From: Candidatus Poribacteria bacterium
GTDB lineage: Bacteria > Poribacteria > WGA-4E > WGA-3G
Assembly (NCBI GenBank): GCA_007571305.1
Contig: RKRR01000133.1
Span: 1-64,000, forward strand
DNA length: 64,000 nucleotides
Direction: 5' to 3'
The translations under genes and the position numbers were made by a program. Below the pieces are notes generated by a model. That model had not been told where the DNA came from, made no database searches, and saw only the letters and a list, made by a program, of their open reading frames with translations. Positions 54,144-63,662 of this stretch are shown piece after piece. The number at the start of each line of letters is the position of its first letter. Positions within the stretch are counted from its first letter, which is position 1.

Positions 54144-57100
54144 TAAAAATATTTTTCGCCATACTTTTTATATTTTACACTGGTCCAACACTGGTTTCCA
54201 TAGCACAGACATCCTCAGCATTAGGGAAATCCCCAAGCACAAACCCTCTACAGATTCTTGCAACAACATCAGAGACACTCACAGCCCGCTTCACGTTACC
54301 CGAAATCCAAGTAAAGACACCTCCTTCTGGTATTGAGGGAGACATTGCAGACTTAGGAACCGAAATCTATTTCGCGGGTGCAGATTGGACGCTTGATGTG
54401 GGCAGACCTCGGCTCCCTATCTATATACAACGCATTGGTATTCCTACCATAGGAACGCCGATTGTCACCGTCATTCAAGCACGCCCAGAGATAAGAATCA
54501 TTGAAAATATTCGTATTACGCCAGACGATCCGATTTTCCCTTCTCTAACTGCGAACACTTCACTGGCTCAGAACTTTTATCCGACCCAACTTGTAGAGGC
54601 TATCCCAGTAGGTTTCGTTCGTGATCAGCGCATCGCGAGTCTACAGATCAACCCGATACAATACAATCCCGTGACAAAGCAGTTGAAAATTTTTAAATCT
54701 GTGACGTTCCGTATCGATTTTCCTCCTGTTCCAGTAACGCGTGGGAACCCGGGTATGGGAATGTCTGTTGGCAAAACTGTTTCTGCTGCGCCCTCTGCTT
54801 TTTCAAGGAACTCTTCGGCTTTTGAGAGTCTATTCCAAGGAACATTGCGAAATTATGAGCAAGCAAAACCGTGGCGCAGTCAGCGACAGAGACTTTACGG
54901 AGGGCACGCTCCTGGAGCACCCACCCTAACTGCATCCAGCACGCACCGATTTAAAATCCGCGTCACCAAAACCGACCTCTATCGCATTACCTATAACAAC
55001 ATTAAAGTCGCGGCTGGGATTGATCCGGAGGATATTGACCTTGAGACCCTTCGGCTGGAAAGTAGTGGGAAAAAACAGGGTATCTATGTTTTTGATGAAA
55101 ATGGGAACGACACACTTGACCCAGGTGAACAACTTGTTTTTTATGGGCGCGCCTTGGCTGACAACAAATTTACCGACGAAAACATCTACTGGCTTCGTTT
55201 TGCTTTACAAGGAGAGCCAAATACTGGCATTGAAGGTTCTCGTGTTGAGGAACGAGACGCATCGCCGCGGACTCCAAACCTGAAAGCACCAACCGCTTTT
55301 TTAGCACGTGCTCGATTTGAAGAGAATGTGCATCATGATGTTTTGGATGGTACCGATATTAAGTCTGAACTTGCCGATCACTATTTTTGGGTTGCGTTCC
55401 GCGGTGGAAACATTGACACAAGTCGAAAGGATTTTCCAATAGAGGTTCCTTTGGCGGTTCCGCGGCTTGCGATTGAACGGTTGGCAACCTTGCGTCTTAA
55501 ATTCCAAGGGGCTTCCCGCAGAGGGAACGCACTTCACCGAGCACGCATCTCTTTCAACGGACTTCCGATCGGTAGAATTGTGGAGTGGAAACGCCAAGTT
55601 TCCCAGATCGCTGTCCGTAGTATCCCACATGCTCGCGTACATAACAATCAAGTGAATTTTATGCGCATTGAGGCATTGGATACCAACAAAACGCCTGCTG
55701 GCTCCTACGACTTCTATCTCGATTGGTATGAATTTGATTACTGGCGAAGTTTTCAGGCAGAGGCGAACCGTCTTGAGTTCAACACGGATACTGAACCTCG
55801 TAACCGTGGCAAAGTCCAATACAACGTCCGAAACATCTTTAATGATACAATTGATGTATATCAAATCGATGAGAATGGCATTACCAGCAGGCTCACTGGT
55901 GGTGAAGTCACCCGCGTTGGATCCAACCATCAAATCCTTTTTGAGGATACTGTCAACCAATACACACGTTATTTCGTCATTAGCCGTACTGGCTATCGAA
56001 GCATCAACGCTCTTGTTCCGACACCACCGACACCGTTGCGCAATCCTTCCAACCAAGCAGACTATGTCGTCATTACACATCCGAACTTCGCCGAAAGTAT
56101 TCAACCACTTATCGAATTTCGGCGTTCACAGGGTTTGACAACCATGGTCGTCGATATTGGCGACATCTACAATGAATTCAGTGATGGTCTTTTCAATCCT
56201 TTTGCAATTCGGCGGTTCCTCCGATATGCCTATAACAGTTGGCAACAGCCTGCTCCGACTTACGTAGTCCTCGTTGGAGATGCCCACTATGATTACAAAA
56301 ATACTACCGTTGAACTTTATCGCCGCGATCCCAATTTCCGGGGCACCTATAACCTCTATCCGATCTTCGTGCCTACGTACCATGGATGGGCACCCGCAAG
56401 CGGGGAGACAGCGATGGACCAGCGATTCGTTAACATCAGCGGTGAGGATGCACTTCCGGACATGTTGATCGGAAGGCTCTCTGTTCAGACTCCTGAGGAA
56501 CTCGTGACCATGGTTGAAAAGATCATCAACTATGAGAAGAATCTTCAAACGGGACTGTGGCAAGGGACATTGATTCAGGTGGCAGATGACCATACGGACA
56601 ACCCGTCCGATGGTGTCTTCGAGATATCGCGTGACGAATTGATACAGGAAGTTATACCGGTTGGGTATGACACTCGCCAGATCTACCTTCGGAAAATTAG
56701 AAGTCCCGAACGCACACGTTCTCAAATTCGCGCTGCTATCAATAGAGGCGCACTTGCCATAGAATATACCGGACATGGTGGGATACAGACGTGGGCAGAT
56801 GAGGCTATTTTTCATAGTGAGGATGTTGTCAGTCTACGGAACCGACATCTTCCGTTTGTTATTACGACAACCTGTCTTAACGGACAGTTCGACAAACCAC
56901 AACAAGTTGGGAACTTCTGCCTTAGCGAACAATTTCTGTTAGGGAAATATGGTGCGATTGCGGCACTCTCAGCGACACGGTTAACTTACGGCACAGCAAA
57001 TGCCGAATTCGACAAAGACCTCTTTGAATCTCTTTTCGGAGTCGGTCGCGAACCTAAACTCGTTGTTAACAGTGAGGGTGGACTCCCGTCAACCGTGGGA

Positions 57101-60100
57101 CATATTGTTGCCGAAGCTAAAATTAGTTTTATTAGCCGCATTCGGAACACGGGATGGATCCCCGGCACGGAGCAATATACACTTTTCGGTGACCCTGCAT
57201 CTCATCTTGCTCGTCCCGAACTTGACATAAAAGTCGAGTTAGAACGCATTGCACTCAATAAAACACACGAGATTGTCATCAAGACAAACGAGGTAGGAAC
57301 AATTGAAGGTCCGAAGATTGGGGTCTCAGGAGATGAGCGTTTCACGATAGCATCCGATTTTAGTACGGAGTCATTCTCCGCTTTTGCAACCTTCGCAAAT
57401 CATTTTGACGATAATATTAGTAATGACATCGTACAGCGTACAGGTGGCAGAGTCTGGAAGGGGGAATATGGTACGATTCGTCTTGATGTGCCAAATAGTG
57501 CACTACCGGGTGGCGGTGTTGCACGGGTCTTTGCTTACGATGAGACCCGAGCTGCTATCGGTGGCACTCGGTTCTGGGTTGACACACCCGTCGTACACGA
57601 CATCCGAGAAACCCTTGATATTAAAGTCACAGATACACTCAATATCAGTGTGCTTGTTGTTGATGATAAGGGACCCGGCGGTATACGCAGTATAAAGGTA
57701 CTATGGGATGATACCGCTACCTTTGAAGACGAAACAATATCTATGATCCCTGCACGAGCTCCTCTCGGTGATGTCCCTCTGGGTGGACAATGGTATGAAC
57801 TTGAAAAAGCGATTCCATTACCACGGGGCGGACGACAGGTACGCTATCGACTTCTCATTACTGATAGCACCGGATACGAGCTCGCTATTCCATCAAGAAC
57901 AGATCGCAACATTGTTAAAGTGCCTGAGGGTCCCAATATTGCAATCGGCACAGACGAAGCCGATAGGGCACCTATCCGATATACGTTTGATGAGGAAAAA
58001 AACGGCTATCAACTCATCGGAGAAATCGTGAACATCGGTGGACGTCCCGTCCGATTCGATATTGAGGTGGTGTTTGCCGAAGGGAACCCGGATAAGGAGG
58101 GGGATAGCATAATTGACGAAGATGCCGACATCATAGGACGCGTGATTGTCAAACCCACTGATTGGACAGAGGGTGTACACACGTTGCAACGCGTGACTGC
58201 CACGTTAGATCTTGACAAACCTCTTGCAACAGGCGTGCATAAGATTTATGTACTCGCGGATCCGGAGGATCCGGCAATTGAGGACAACATTATCGGAAAG
58301 ATCCAAGAAGCTCGTCAGTTTGATAACAAACAACACATCTCGTTTATCGTCAATGAGTTTAACTATAAACCGCAAGAGGAACTGACAGCGTTTAGTTTGG
58401 ATAGAGTGTTTGACATCCACTTTCCTGCGAACGCACTCGAGGCTGAACCACAGAATAGGGCAGGTATACCGCTATCTGTTTCCTCACAGTTGCCTACTGA
58501 TCCATCCCAGCCGGATCTCCAGTTTGCCCCGATTCCGCGCGTCGCGGCACTTCGACGCGGCCTCATTCGGCAGGGTACAGAGGTTGCGCAATATTATGAA
58601 CCTGCTTTTCGCACAGGTGTAACGGCACTTAAAAAGCCTGTCGAGCTCAAACTCCGCTTTGATGTGAGTGCCTTGGAAGACACCGTGCGCGAGGAGACAT
58701 TACTTCAACCAGACAATCCAGCGTTTAAAACAGCATTAGCGGAACTCGCTGACCAGTTGGCGATCTATGCATGGCAAGCAGATTTTTCGGCGTGGCGCCG
58801 CCTGTCATCGCGGATTAACTACACCCCCGAAAGCGAATTTCTGCTTGAAAACTATGTCACTCCAACGCAGATGGAGAATGCAAGCGAACTGGAATTGGAA
58901 GCTTCTGTTATCAACATCAACCCAAATCTCACCCCTGCTGGAACTTGGATACTAATGTTTTTAGACTCGGATGAATACGAAGTGTTCCTCAAACGTAAAG
59001 GGGAAGCACTTATACAGAAACTCGATAAATCAGGGCAATTGGACAATCCGTTCAGAGAGGATGCTTTTGGCTTGGAGTTGCGTATTCCCAGGAAAGAAAG
59101 TACTCCGCTTGGGGTCAACTATACCTTTGAATTTGCCGATATTCTTGCTTTTGAAACCGACTATGATCCGGGTGGCGATGTCGTTCTCACTCGCACATGG
59201 AATGCCAATCTCGGCAATGGTAACGCAACAGTAAGCAGCCGACCTGGACCCAAAGGAGAGTTTGAGATCGGCGACTGGTTTATCTTTTTTACCGATCCTG
59301 TCCGCTACGAACTCCGCGATGCCTCTGCAGAACCTGTCCATTATCCAAACGGAGTCAAAGTTCGAGGCAAGGTGAATGAACCGCTTTACCTCAGCCACCT
59401 TGGGTTGGATATTATCGTCACCGCAAGCTCTGATAACTTTAATTTCGGTGATAAAGTGAAATTTAGCACTGCACGGGTTGGGGCTATAACGTCAGAGGTC
59501 AGCGAACTCACACAGTTTGCACTGATGCGGAGTACCGACAAGGAGTCTCCTACCTTCAGCATCTGGGTGGATGGTATCCAACCACAGACTGGTAGTGTGA
59601 TTCCTCCACGCCCGAATATCTCCATTGTGTTACAGGATACAAACGGTATTGACACAGAATTTCTGACAGTTGCCAGACAAAAGGACAGCGGTCCTCTTGA
59701 ACTCATTACGGACTATGAACTCCGGACGCAGGGCGGTATTCAAACGGTGCCGATTGATTACCAACCGATCCTTTTTCCCGGTGAATACGCTTTCAATATC
59801 ACGGCACAAGATTTTAACGGAAATACCATCGGAGGCGACGAAGGGGTTGTCATCTACAGGTTCTTTGTCACTGAAGCACCAGATCTCACACCCCCTACTA
59901 TTGACATTCGGGTTACTGGACTCGGTACAGGTTCGACGCGCGAACCGCTTGACGAACCTTTGGTAGACGGGACGGTGCTTACAGAACAATCTCGCTTCAA
60001 GATTACCCTTACTGATGATAGTGCGCTTGATGAAACGGCTTTTCATCTCAACTTCGGAAATGTGTATGAGACGCTTGAACCATTGGACGCGAGTAATTAC

Positions 60101-60550
60101 GCGGAAACTTTTGATCCTGCTGTTCCCACAAATGCCGATATTACTTATGCCCCAGATCTTGCGAATGGCGAATATCAACTTCATATCACCGCGGCAGATA
60201 CCAGCGAAAATATGGCAGAACTCGTTACCACTTTCACTTTAAATGAGGAAGTTACACTCAGCGAGGTCTTCAATGTCCCAAATCCCACGGTTGATGGAAA
60301 GACCTTTTTCACTTATCACCTTGCACAGGCACCGGACACGGTCACAATCAAAATTTACAGCGTCAACGGTAGACTTCTCCGTACGCTTGTCGATGCCAGC
60401 GCAAACCGGGGTACCAATGAGACCCGTTGGGATGGGAGAGATGAGATAGGAATACGATGTGCCAATGGTGTGTATCTGTATCGCGTTATCGCCTATATAG
60501 AAGATGGAAGCCGAATTGAACAGGTAGGAAAACTAGCTATTTTACGCTGA
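54023..60550 (+). CDS. very large gingipain-like (C25) cysteine peptidase, PorU-like
   Basis: 2175 aa. A signal peptide lies at about 41-62 (LKIFFAILFIFYTG), so the first 40 residues may not be translated. A prodomain-like region (HRFKIRVTKTDLYRITYNNI) is followed by the C25 catalytic domain, about residues 680-1060, with His918 (EYTGHGG) and Cys951 (TTTCLNGQFD). The spacing of 33 equals that of gingipain RgpB (His211, Cys244). Next come beta-sandwich regions, including a CARDB-like part, and a C-terminal FlgD/T9SS-type domain (FNVPNPTVDG, IKIYSVNGRLLRTL, WDGRDEIG, ANGVYLYRV). PorU, the sortase of type IX secretion, has a similar order but is much shorter. It is predicted to be exported; the substrate is unknown. 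Confidence 0.85.
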   Translation: MDNIKNLACNVMEGFLVGCSFISTSKIVKTQPHDTHPQGKLKIFFAILFIFYTGPTLVSIAQTSSALGKSPSTNPLQILATTSETLTARFTLPEIQVKTPPSGIEGDIADLGTEIYFAGADWTLDVGRPRLPIYIQRIGIPTIGTPIVTVIQARPEIRIIENIRITPDDPIFPSLTANTSLAQNFYPTQLVEAIPVGFVRDQRIASLQINPIQYNPVTKQLKIFKSVTFRIDFPPVPVTRGNPGMGMSVGKTVSAAPSAFSRNSSAFESLFQGTLRNYEQAKPWRSQRQRLYGGHAPGAPTLTASSTHRFKIRVTKTDLYRITYNNIKVAAGIDPEDIDLETLRLESSGKKQGIYVFDENGNDTLDPGEQLVFYGRALADNKFTDENIYWLRFALQGEPNTGIEGSRVEERDASPRTPNLKAPTAFLARARFEENVHHDVLDGTDIKSELADHYFWVAFRGGNIDTSRKDFPIEVPLAVPRLAIERLATLRLKFQGASRRGNALHRARISFNGLPIGRIVEWKRQVSQIAVRSIPHARVHNNQVNFMRIEALDTNKTPAGSYDFYLDWYEFDYWRSFQAEANRLEFNTDTEPRNRGKVQYNVRNIFNDTIDVYQIDENGITSRLTGGEVTRVGSNHQILFEDTVNQYTRYFVISRTGYRSINALVPTPPTPLRNPSNQADYVVITHPNFAESIQPLIEFRRSQGLTTMVVDIGDIYNEFSDGLFNPFAIRRFLRYAYNSWQQPAPTYVVLVGDAHYDYKNTTVELYRRDPNFRGTYNLYPIFVPTYHGWAPASGETAMDQRFVNISGEDALPDMLIGRLSVQTPEELVTMVEKIINYEKNLQTGLWQGTLIQVADDHTDNPSDGVFEISRDELIQEVIPVGYDTRQIYLRKIRSPERTRSQIRAAINRGALAIEYTGHGGIQTWADEAIFHSEDVVSLRNRHLPFVITTTCLNGQFDKPQQVGNFCLSEQFLLGKYGAIAALSATRLTYGTANAEFDKDLFESLFGVGREPKLVVNSEGGLPSTVGHIVAEAKISFISRIRNTGWIPGTEQYTLFGDPASHLARPELDIKVELERIALNKTHEIVIKTNEVGTIEGPKIGVSGDERFTIASDFSTESFSAFATFANHFDDNISNDIVQRTGGRVWKGEYGTIRLDVPNSALPGGGVARVFAYDETRAAIGGTRFWVDTPVVHDIRETLDIKVTDTLNISVLVVDDKGPGGIRSIKVLWDDTATFEDETISMIPARAPLGDVPLGGQWYELEKAIPLPRGGRQVRYRLLITDSTGYELAIPSRTDRNIVKVPEGPNIAIGTDEADRAPIRYTFDEEKNGYQLIGEIVNIGGRPVRFDIEVVFAEGNPDKEGDSIIDEDADIIGRVIVKPTDWTEGVHTLQRVTATLDLDKPLATGVHKIYVLADPEDPAIEDNIIGKIQEARQFDNKQHISFIVNEFNYKPQEELTAFSLDRVFDIHFPANALEAEPQNRAGIPLSVSSQLPTDPSQPDLQFAPIPRVAALRRGLIRQGTEVAQYYEPAFRTGVTALKKPVELKLRFDVSALEDTVREETLLQPDNPAFKTALAELADQLAIYAWQADFSAWRRLSSRINYTPESEFLLENYVTPTQMENASELELEASVININPNLTPAGTWILMFLDSDEYEVFLKRKGEALIQKLDKSGQLDNPFREDAFGLELRIPRKESTPLGVNYTFEFADILAFETDYDPGGDVVLTRTWNANLGNGNATVSSRPGPKGEFEIGDWFIFFTDPVRYELRDASAEPVHYPNGVKVRGKVNEPLYLSHLGLDIIVTASSDNFNFGDKVKFSTARVGAITSEVSELTQFALMRSTDKESPTFSIWVDGIQPQTGSVIPPRPNISIVLQDTNGIDTEFLTVARQKDSGPLELITDYELRTQGGIQTVPIDYQPILFPGEYAFNITAQDFNGNTIGGDEGVVIYRFFVTEAPDLTPPTIDIRVTGLGTGSTREPLDEPLVDGTVLTEQSRFKITLTDDSALDETAFHLNFGNVYETLEPLDASNYAETFDPAVPTNADITYAPDLANGEYQLHITAADTSENMAELVTTFTLNEEVTLSEVFNVPNPTVDGKTFFTYHLAQAPDTVTIKIYSVNGRLLRTLVDASANRGTNETRWDGRDEIGIRCANGVYLYRVIAYIEDGSRIEQVGKLAILR

Positions 60551-60577
60551 GTATGACATACAAGGTTACAACCCCTC

Positions 60578-60907
60578 CTACTGCAGTGGCGAATAATCTG
60601 TTGACTCAAGAATCTTGGAACTTGCAACGTTTACCAACGGACCCCCTACCTCTGTCAGGCGTTTCGCCTCCTGCCATGCAGGATCGGCGATGAATGCATC
60701 CCATGCACGCTGATAGTGTCCCATATCTTCAAAAGCCAGCATATAGATAAGTTCCGTCGTCGTTGCCTCTCCAATAGCCGTTTCCCAAAATCCGATAACC
60801 TTCATTCCGTGCTTCTCGAACAGTGGAACGGTGATGTTTGCAAACCGGTCGTTCAGGTTTTTCATCTTTCCCGGCACAACCTGATATGTACGCAATTCAT
60901 AAATCAT
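60578..60907 (-). CDS. NIPSNAP-family protein
   Basis: 109 aa forming one dimeric alpha/beta-barrel NIPSNAP domain: IYELRTYQVVPGKMKNLNDR, FEKHGMKVIGFWE, ELIYMLAFEDMGHYQRAWDA and a terminal region. Cellular role unknown; relatives are often found beside catabolic or oxygenase genes. ATG 60907 has GCAAGGAGAA just upstream. The in-frame extension to 60979 starts in a copy of the TGAAACGNAGTGGAA element and is probably not translated. It converges on the C25 gene with 27 bases between stops. Confidence 0.85.
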   Translation of the reverse strand: MIYELRTYQVVPGKMKNLNDRFANITVPLFEKHGMKVIGFWETAIGEATTTELIYMLAFEDMGHYQRAWDAFIADPAWQEAKRLTEVGGPLVNVASSKILESTDYSPLQ

Positions 60908-60970
60908 TTTTTCATTCTCCTTGCGGTTCAGTAACGTAAGTTGAGCACTCACGCGCTTTTGTGTAAATTC

Positions 60971-60988
60971 GTCTTCCATTTCGTTTCA
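60971..60988 (-). repeat. leader element of the TGAAACGNAGTGGAA type, NIPSNAP copy
   Basis: In gene sense reads CTGAAACGAAATGGAAGACG, about 65 bases before the chosen NIPSNAP start. Same orientation relative to the gene as the fumC and rpoC copies. Confidence 0.4.
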
Positions 60989-61021
60989 GACTTTGCATGT
61001 TGAAACAGGCGACATCGATCA

Positions 61022-61702
61022 TTACAGTATCCCATATTTGTCATAGACTTCGCGTAGCGTCGCGCCGGCCCGGAGTTCATCACGAGTCAGGTTTTCACCT
61101 ACTACCTTTGCAAACGCAGCTTCAAGCACGTCCATTTCCACCGTTTGCGGGATAACAACAACCCCATCGGCATCACCGAAGACGATATCCCCTGGATTAA
61201 CGGGGACACCACCGCATTCAATCGGAACGTTATACGCGATTACATCGCCGCGTCCGCTGGAGTCAACAGGCGACAATCCCGTCGTGAACACGGGGAACTC
61301 CATTGCTAAAATCTGGCGAGCATCTCGGACAAACCCATCAATGATAGCACCCCGCGCCCCGCGCGCCCGCGCTGCTGTTGAGAGGAGTTCTCCCCAGATG
61401 CAGTTACGAGTACTCTGGTTCGTAGAGCAGACGAACACATCATTCTGTTTGAGACTGTCCACGGCTGCGATCTCCTGTTGATAAGGTTCATCTGGAATCT
61501 CGTAGACATCCACACACAGTACAGGCATCGCGCGCCCTACTACAACTGTTTCGGGGTGAAGAGGACGGATGGTATGTCGCAGTGTCTGTTCGCGGTAACC
61601 GACTGCATCAAGGGCATCCGAAATCACAGCGGCGTATAACTGCTTTTCCATTGTATCAAACAACTCTGTGTCGTCGTGCCAATGTTTTCGTCTGTTGGAC
61701 AT
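61022..61702 (-). CDS. RraA-family protein (HMG/CHA aldolase-like)
   Basis: 226 aa. The fold shared by RraA and 4-hydroxy-4-methyl-2-oxoglutarate aldolases is recognisable from AAVISDALDAVGYREQ, IWGELLSTAARARGARGAII, GFVRDARQI and GDIVFGDADGVVVIPQ. The Gly-Glu pair with the later Arg-Asp (VRD) makes the usual metal and substrate site, so aldolase or lyase activity is possible; regulation of RNase E by RraA proper is unlikely here. It starts the minus-strand unit continuing to NIPSNAP and follows purE. Confidence 0.85.
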   Translation of the reverse strand: MSNRRKHWHDDTELFDTMEKQLYAAVISDALDAVGYREQTLRHTIRPLHPETVVVGRAMPVLCVDVYEIPDEPYQQEIAAVDSLKQNDVFVCSTNQSTRNCIWGELLSTAARARGARGAIIDGFVRDARQILAMEFPVFTTGLSPVDSSGRGDVIAYNVPIECGGVPVNPGDIVFGDADGVVVIPQTVEMDVLEAAFAKVVGENLTRDELRAGATLREVYDKYGIL

Positions 61703-61820
61703 TGTGCAATCCCTCCTCTACAAATGGAAGGTTAGACAGTTAGCAAATTGATAGTCAGCTCGCTTTCAACTATCAGCAAAGAAGATGGTTGGTAGATCGG
61801 ACGACCTCACATGCTCTGCT

Positions 61821-61923
61821 AACCTAAGTTGTCAGTAGCATAACCTGTTAGACGGATCCTAAGCGTTTTTCACTGAAAAATAGCAGATGAACCTCTAAAA
61901 TTGTGTCCGTAGCAACTTGGGTT
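61821..61923 (-). repeat. type A repeat element with internal deletion
   Basis: Both ends are present (AACCTAAGTTGTC and GCAACTTGGGTT), but the right half of the hairpin core and about 57 bases after it are missing: GCATAACCTGTTA joins directly to the CGGATCC block. Confidence 0.65.
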
Positions 61924-61927
61924 AATT

Positions 61928-62455
61928 CTAATAATTCTGGTAGCCTACCTCTTGAAGACGTGCAGCTTTCTCCGCAACACCTTCACTTAATTTTTCTTTG
62001 TAGGCTAACAACTTTTCTTCCAGTTCAGGGGAGTGGGTCGCCAAAATTTGGACAGCAAAGAGCCCTGCATTCCGAGCACCGCCAGATCCGATTGCCATCG
62101 TTCCCACGGGAATACCAGGAGGCATTTGGACTGTTGCGTACAGTGCGTCAACGCCATTGAGCGGTCCGCCGTCGACCGGGACACCGATGACTGGTAATGT
62201 CGTATGTGCCGCGATAACCCCAGCGAGATGTGCTGCACGTCCAGCACCGGCAATGATTACCTTTCCACCTTCCTCTTTGATCTTTTCTGTCCACGCGATC
62301 GTCCGCTCTGGGGAACGGTGCGCGGAGGATATGGTTATCTCAAATGGAACTTCAAATTCCTCTAAAACTTTAGCGGCTTCTGCCATTTTTTCTAAGTCGG
62401 AGTCACTTCCCATGACGATACCGACAAGCGGAGTTTTCTGATCTTGAAGAGACAT
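61928..62455 (-). CDS. purE: N5-carboxyaminoimidazole ribonucleotide mutase
   Basis: 175 aa, class I PurE, which rearranges N5-CAIR to CAIR in purine synthesis. Motifs: GIVMGSDSDLEKM, ITISSAHRSPERT with the catalytic His, AGAGRAAHLAGVIAAHTTLP and GTMAIGSGGARNAGL. The start is ATG 62455; the in-frame TTG at 62491 arises in a type C repeat remnant. purK is not adjacent. A type B element separates it from the upstream hydrolase gene. Confidence 0.95.
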   Translation of the reverse strand: MSLQDQKTPLVGIVMGSDSDLEKMAEAAKVLEEFEVPFEITISSAHRSPERTIAWTEKIKEEGGKVIIAGAGRAAHLAGVIAAHTTLPVIGVPVDGGPLNGVDALYATVQMPPGIPVGTMAIGSGGARNAGLFAVQILATHSPELEEKLLAYKEKLSEGVAEKAARLQEVGYQNY

Positions 62456-62502
62456 ATATGTATCTGGACCTCTTAGTGCGGTTATCAGCAATCAGTTACC
62501 GG

Positions 62503-62628
62503 TTATAGTAGAATTCGACAATAAATTTACACTTGTAGCATAGCCTGTTAGGCTGTGCTATCAGAACATATAACTTCAGAGCCCACACGCCGCTACAAGT
62601 GTATCAGTAATTACGGAATCTACTATAA
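62503..62628 (+). repeat. type B MITE-like repeat element, complete
   Basis: A 126-base copy bounded by TTATAGTAGAATTCG and CGGAATCTACTATAA, core GCATAGCCT-GTT-AGGCTGTGC. A type C remnant (GTTATCAGCAATCAGTTACC) abuts its left side. Confidence 0.8.
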
Positions 62629-62682
62629 AGGAGGCATTGATAATTTTAACGTTTCTTGGAACTGATGCCTGACAGCTAATAA

Positions 62683-63474
62683 TTATGGGTAAATAATATG
62701 TGAATTTCTCTCAATAATAAGCGGTTCGGGTTCACTTGCTGAGAATTGCGCCGCCCATTCGCTCGGATCGTAATCGCGGGTAACGAAGCAGGCACGATGC
62801 ACTGGAACAGCATGCTTGAGTCCAATCCGTGTTGCCATTTTGACACATCCATCGTAGAATGGGAATTCGCCTTCGGTCGGATGATTCGTCAGAAAACCAA
62901 TATCCGGTTTGTATGCGGATATTGCTGAAATCAGCTCGTCGTGTTCAGCGAAATTGTTGATTGGATCGCCGCTGAAATAGAGTGTTACCCCATTGCTAAC
63001 GATCACATAACCCAAATGTGTGACATCAGGGGGCACTATGCCCGCGGCAGCATCGCCTTCAGGAGGCTTCGCATAGACAGCATGCACAGTGAGACCATTT
63101 AGCACCGTTGATTCTCCCGCGTTAATCTCTGAGATATTTCCTGCAGCAACGTCTGTCTCTGCGGCAATTTGGTGTGCGCTCTCTTCGGGGCCTACAAACC
63201 GGGTTGCATTAGATCTCTCCCAGATTCGACGAATGGATTCTGGACAGGTATGATCACCGTGTGCATGGGTTAAGAGGACAAAATCGGTTGGAAGTGCTGA
63301 TTCGTCGAGCGGTGGTTCAGTGTGAATAAATCGGTCAGCCGGGCGTTCACGTGGAAAATAGGGGTCGATTTGGACAATAGTACCAGCGGAATCTTTCAAC
63401 GCAAAACTACTTTGTTCAAACCAATGAACAGCGATAGATCCCTCTGGTACTCTCAAGTCAACAAGTGAATGCAT
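62683..63474 (-). CDS. metallo-beta-lactamase-fold hydrolase, UlaG-like
   Basis: 263 aa. The metal site is LLTHAHGDHT, with later ligands in YFSGDPINN and VPVHRACF. The N-terminal AVHWFEQSSFALKDSAGTIV is typical of UlaG-type lactonases (UlaG opens L-ascorbate-6-phosphate). There are no other ula genes, so the substrate is uncertain. The ATG follows a ribosome site within CCGCAAGGAAAAA, a short version of the leader repeat. Confidence 0.85.
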   Translation of the reverse strand: MHSLVDLRVPEGSIAVHWFEQSSFALKDSAGTIVQIDPYFPRERPADRFIHTEPPLDESALPTDFVLLTHAHGDHTCPESIRRIWERSNATRFVGPEESAHQIAAETDVAAGNISEINAGESTVLNGLTVHAVYAKPPEGDAAAGIVPPDVTHLGYVIVSNGVTLYFSGDPINNFAEHDELISAISAYKPDIGFLTNHPTEGEFPFYDGCVKMATRIGLKHAVPVHRACFVTRDYDPSEWAAQFSASEPEPLIIERNSHIIYP

Positions 63475-63540
63475 ATTTTTAATTTTTCCTTGCGGTTTGT
63501 TGAAATGGATTTAGGTTTGGATGTTCCTTCCCGGATATCC

Positions 63541-63559
63541 CCTTCCACTTCGTTTCAGG
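63541..63559 (-). repeat. leader element of the TGAAACGNAGTGGAA type, UlaG-like gene copy
   Basis: In gene sense reads GCCTGAAACGAAGTGGAAGG, about 70 bases before the start at 63474. The rest of the 63475-63662 spacer shows no gene. Confidence 0.4.
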
Positions 63560-63662
63560 CTATACGCTCCAGTTATTACTAAAATCGACAGTGTGGTATT
63601 AGACTCGAAGTATTTTGGATTGGGTCTTTCCGTTCCGACACGACCTGATGACTAATTGACAA

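Noticed and set aside
55301..56104. Minus-strand open frame of 267 codons opposite the C25 peptidase gene
   Set aside because: The plus-strand product is clearly coding across it. The minus product has no signal, motif or ribosome site.
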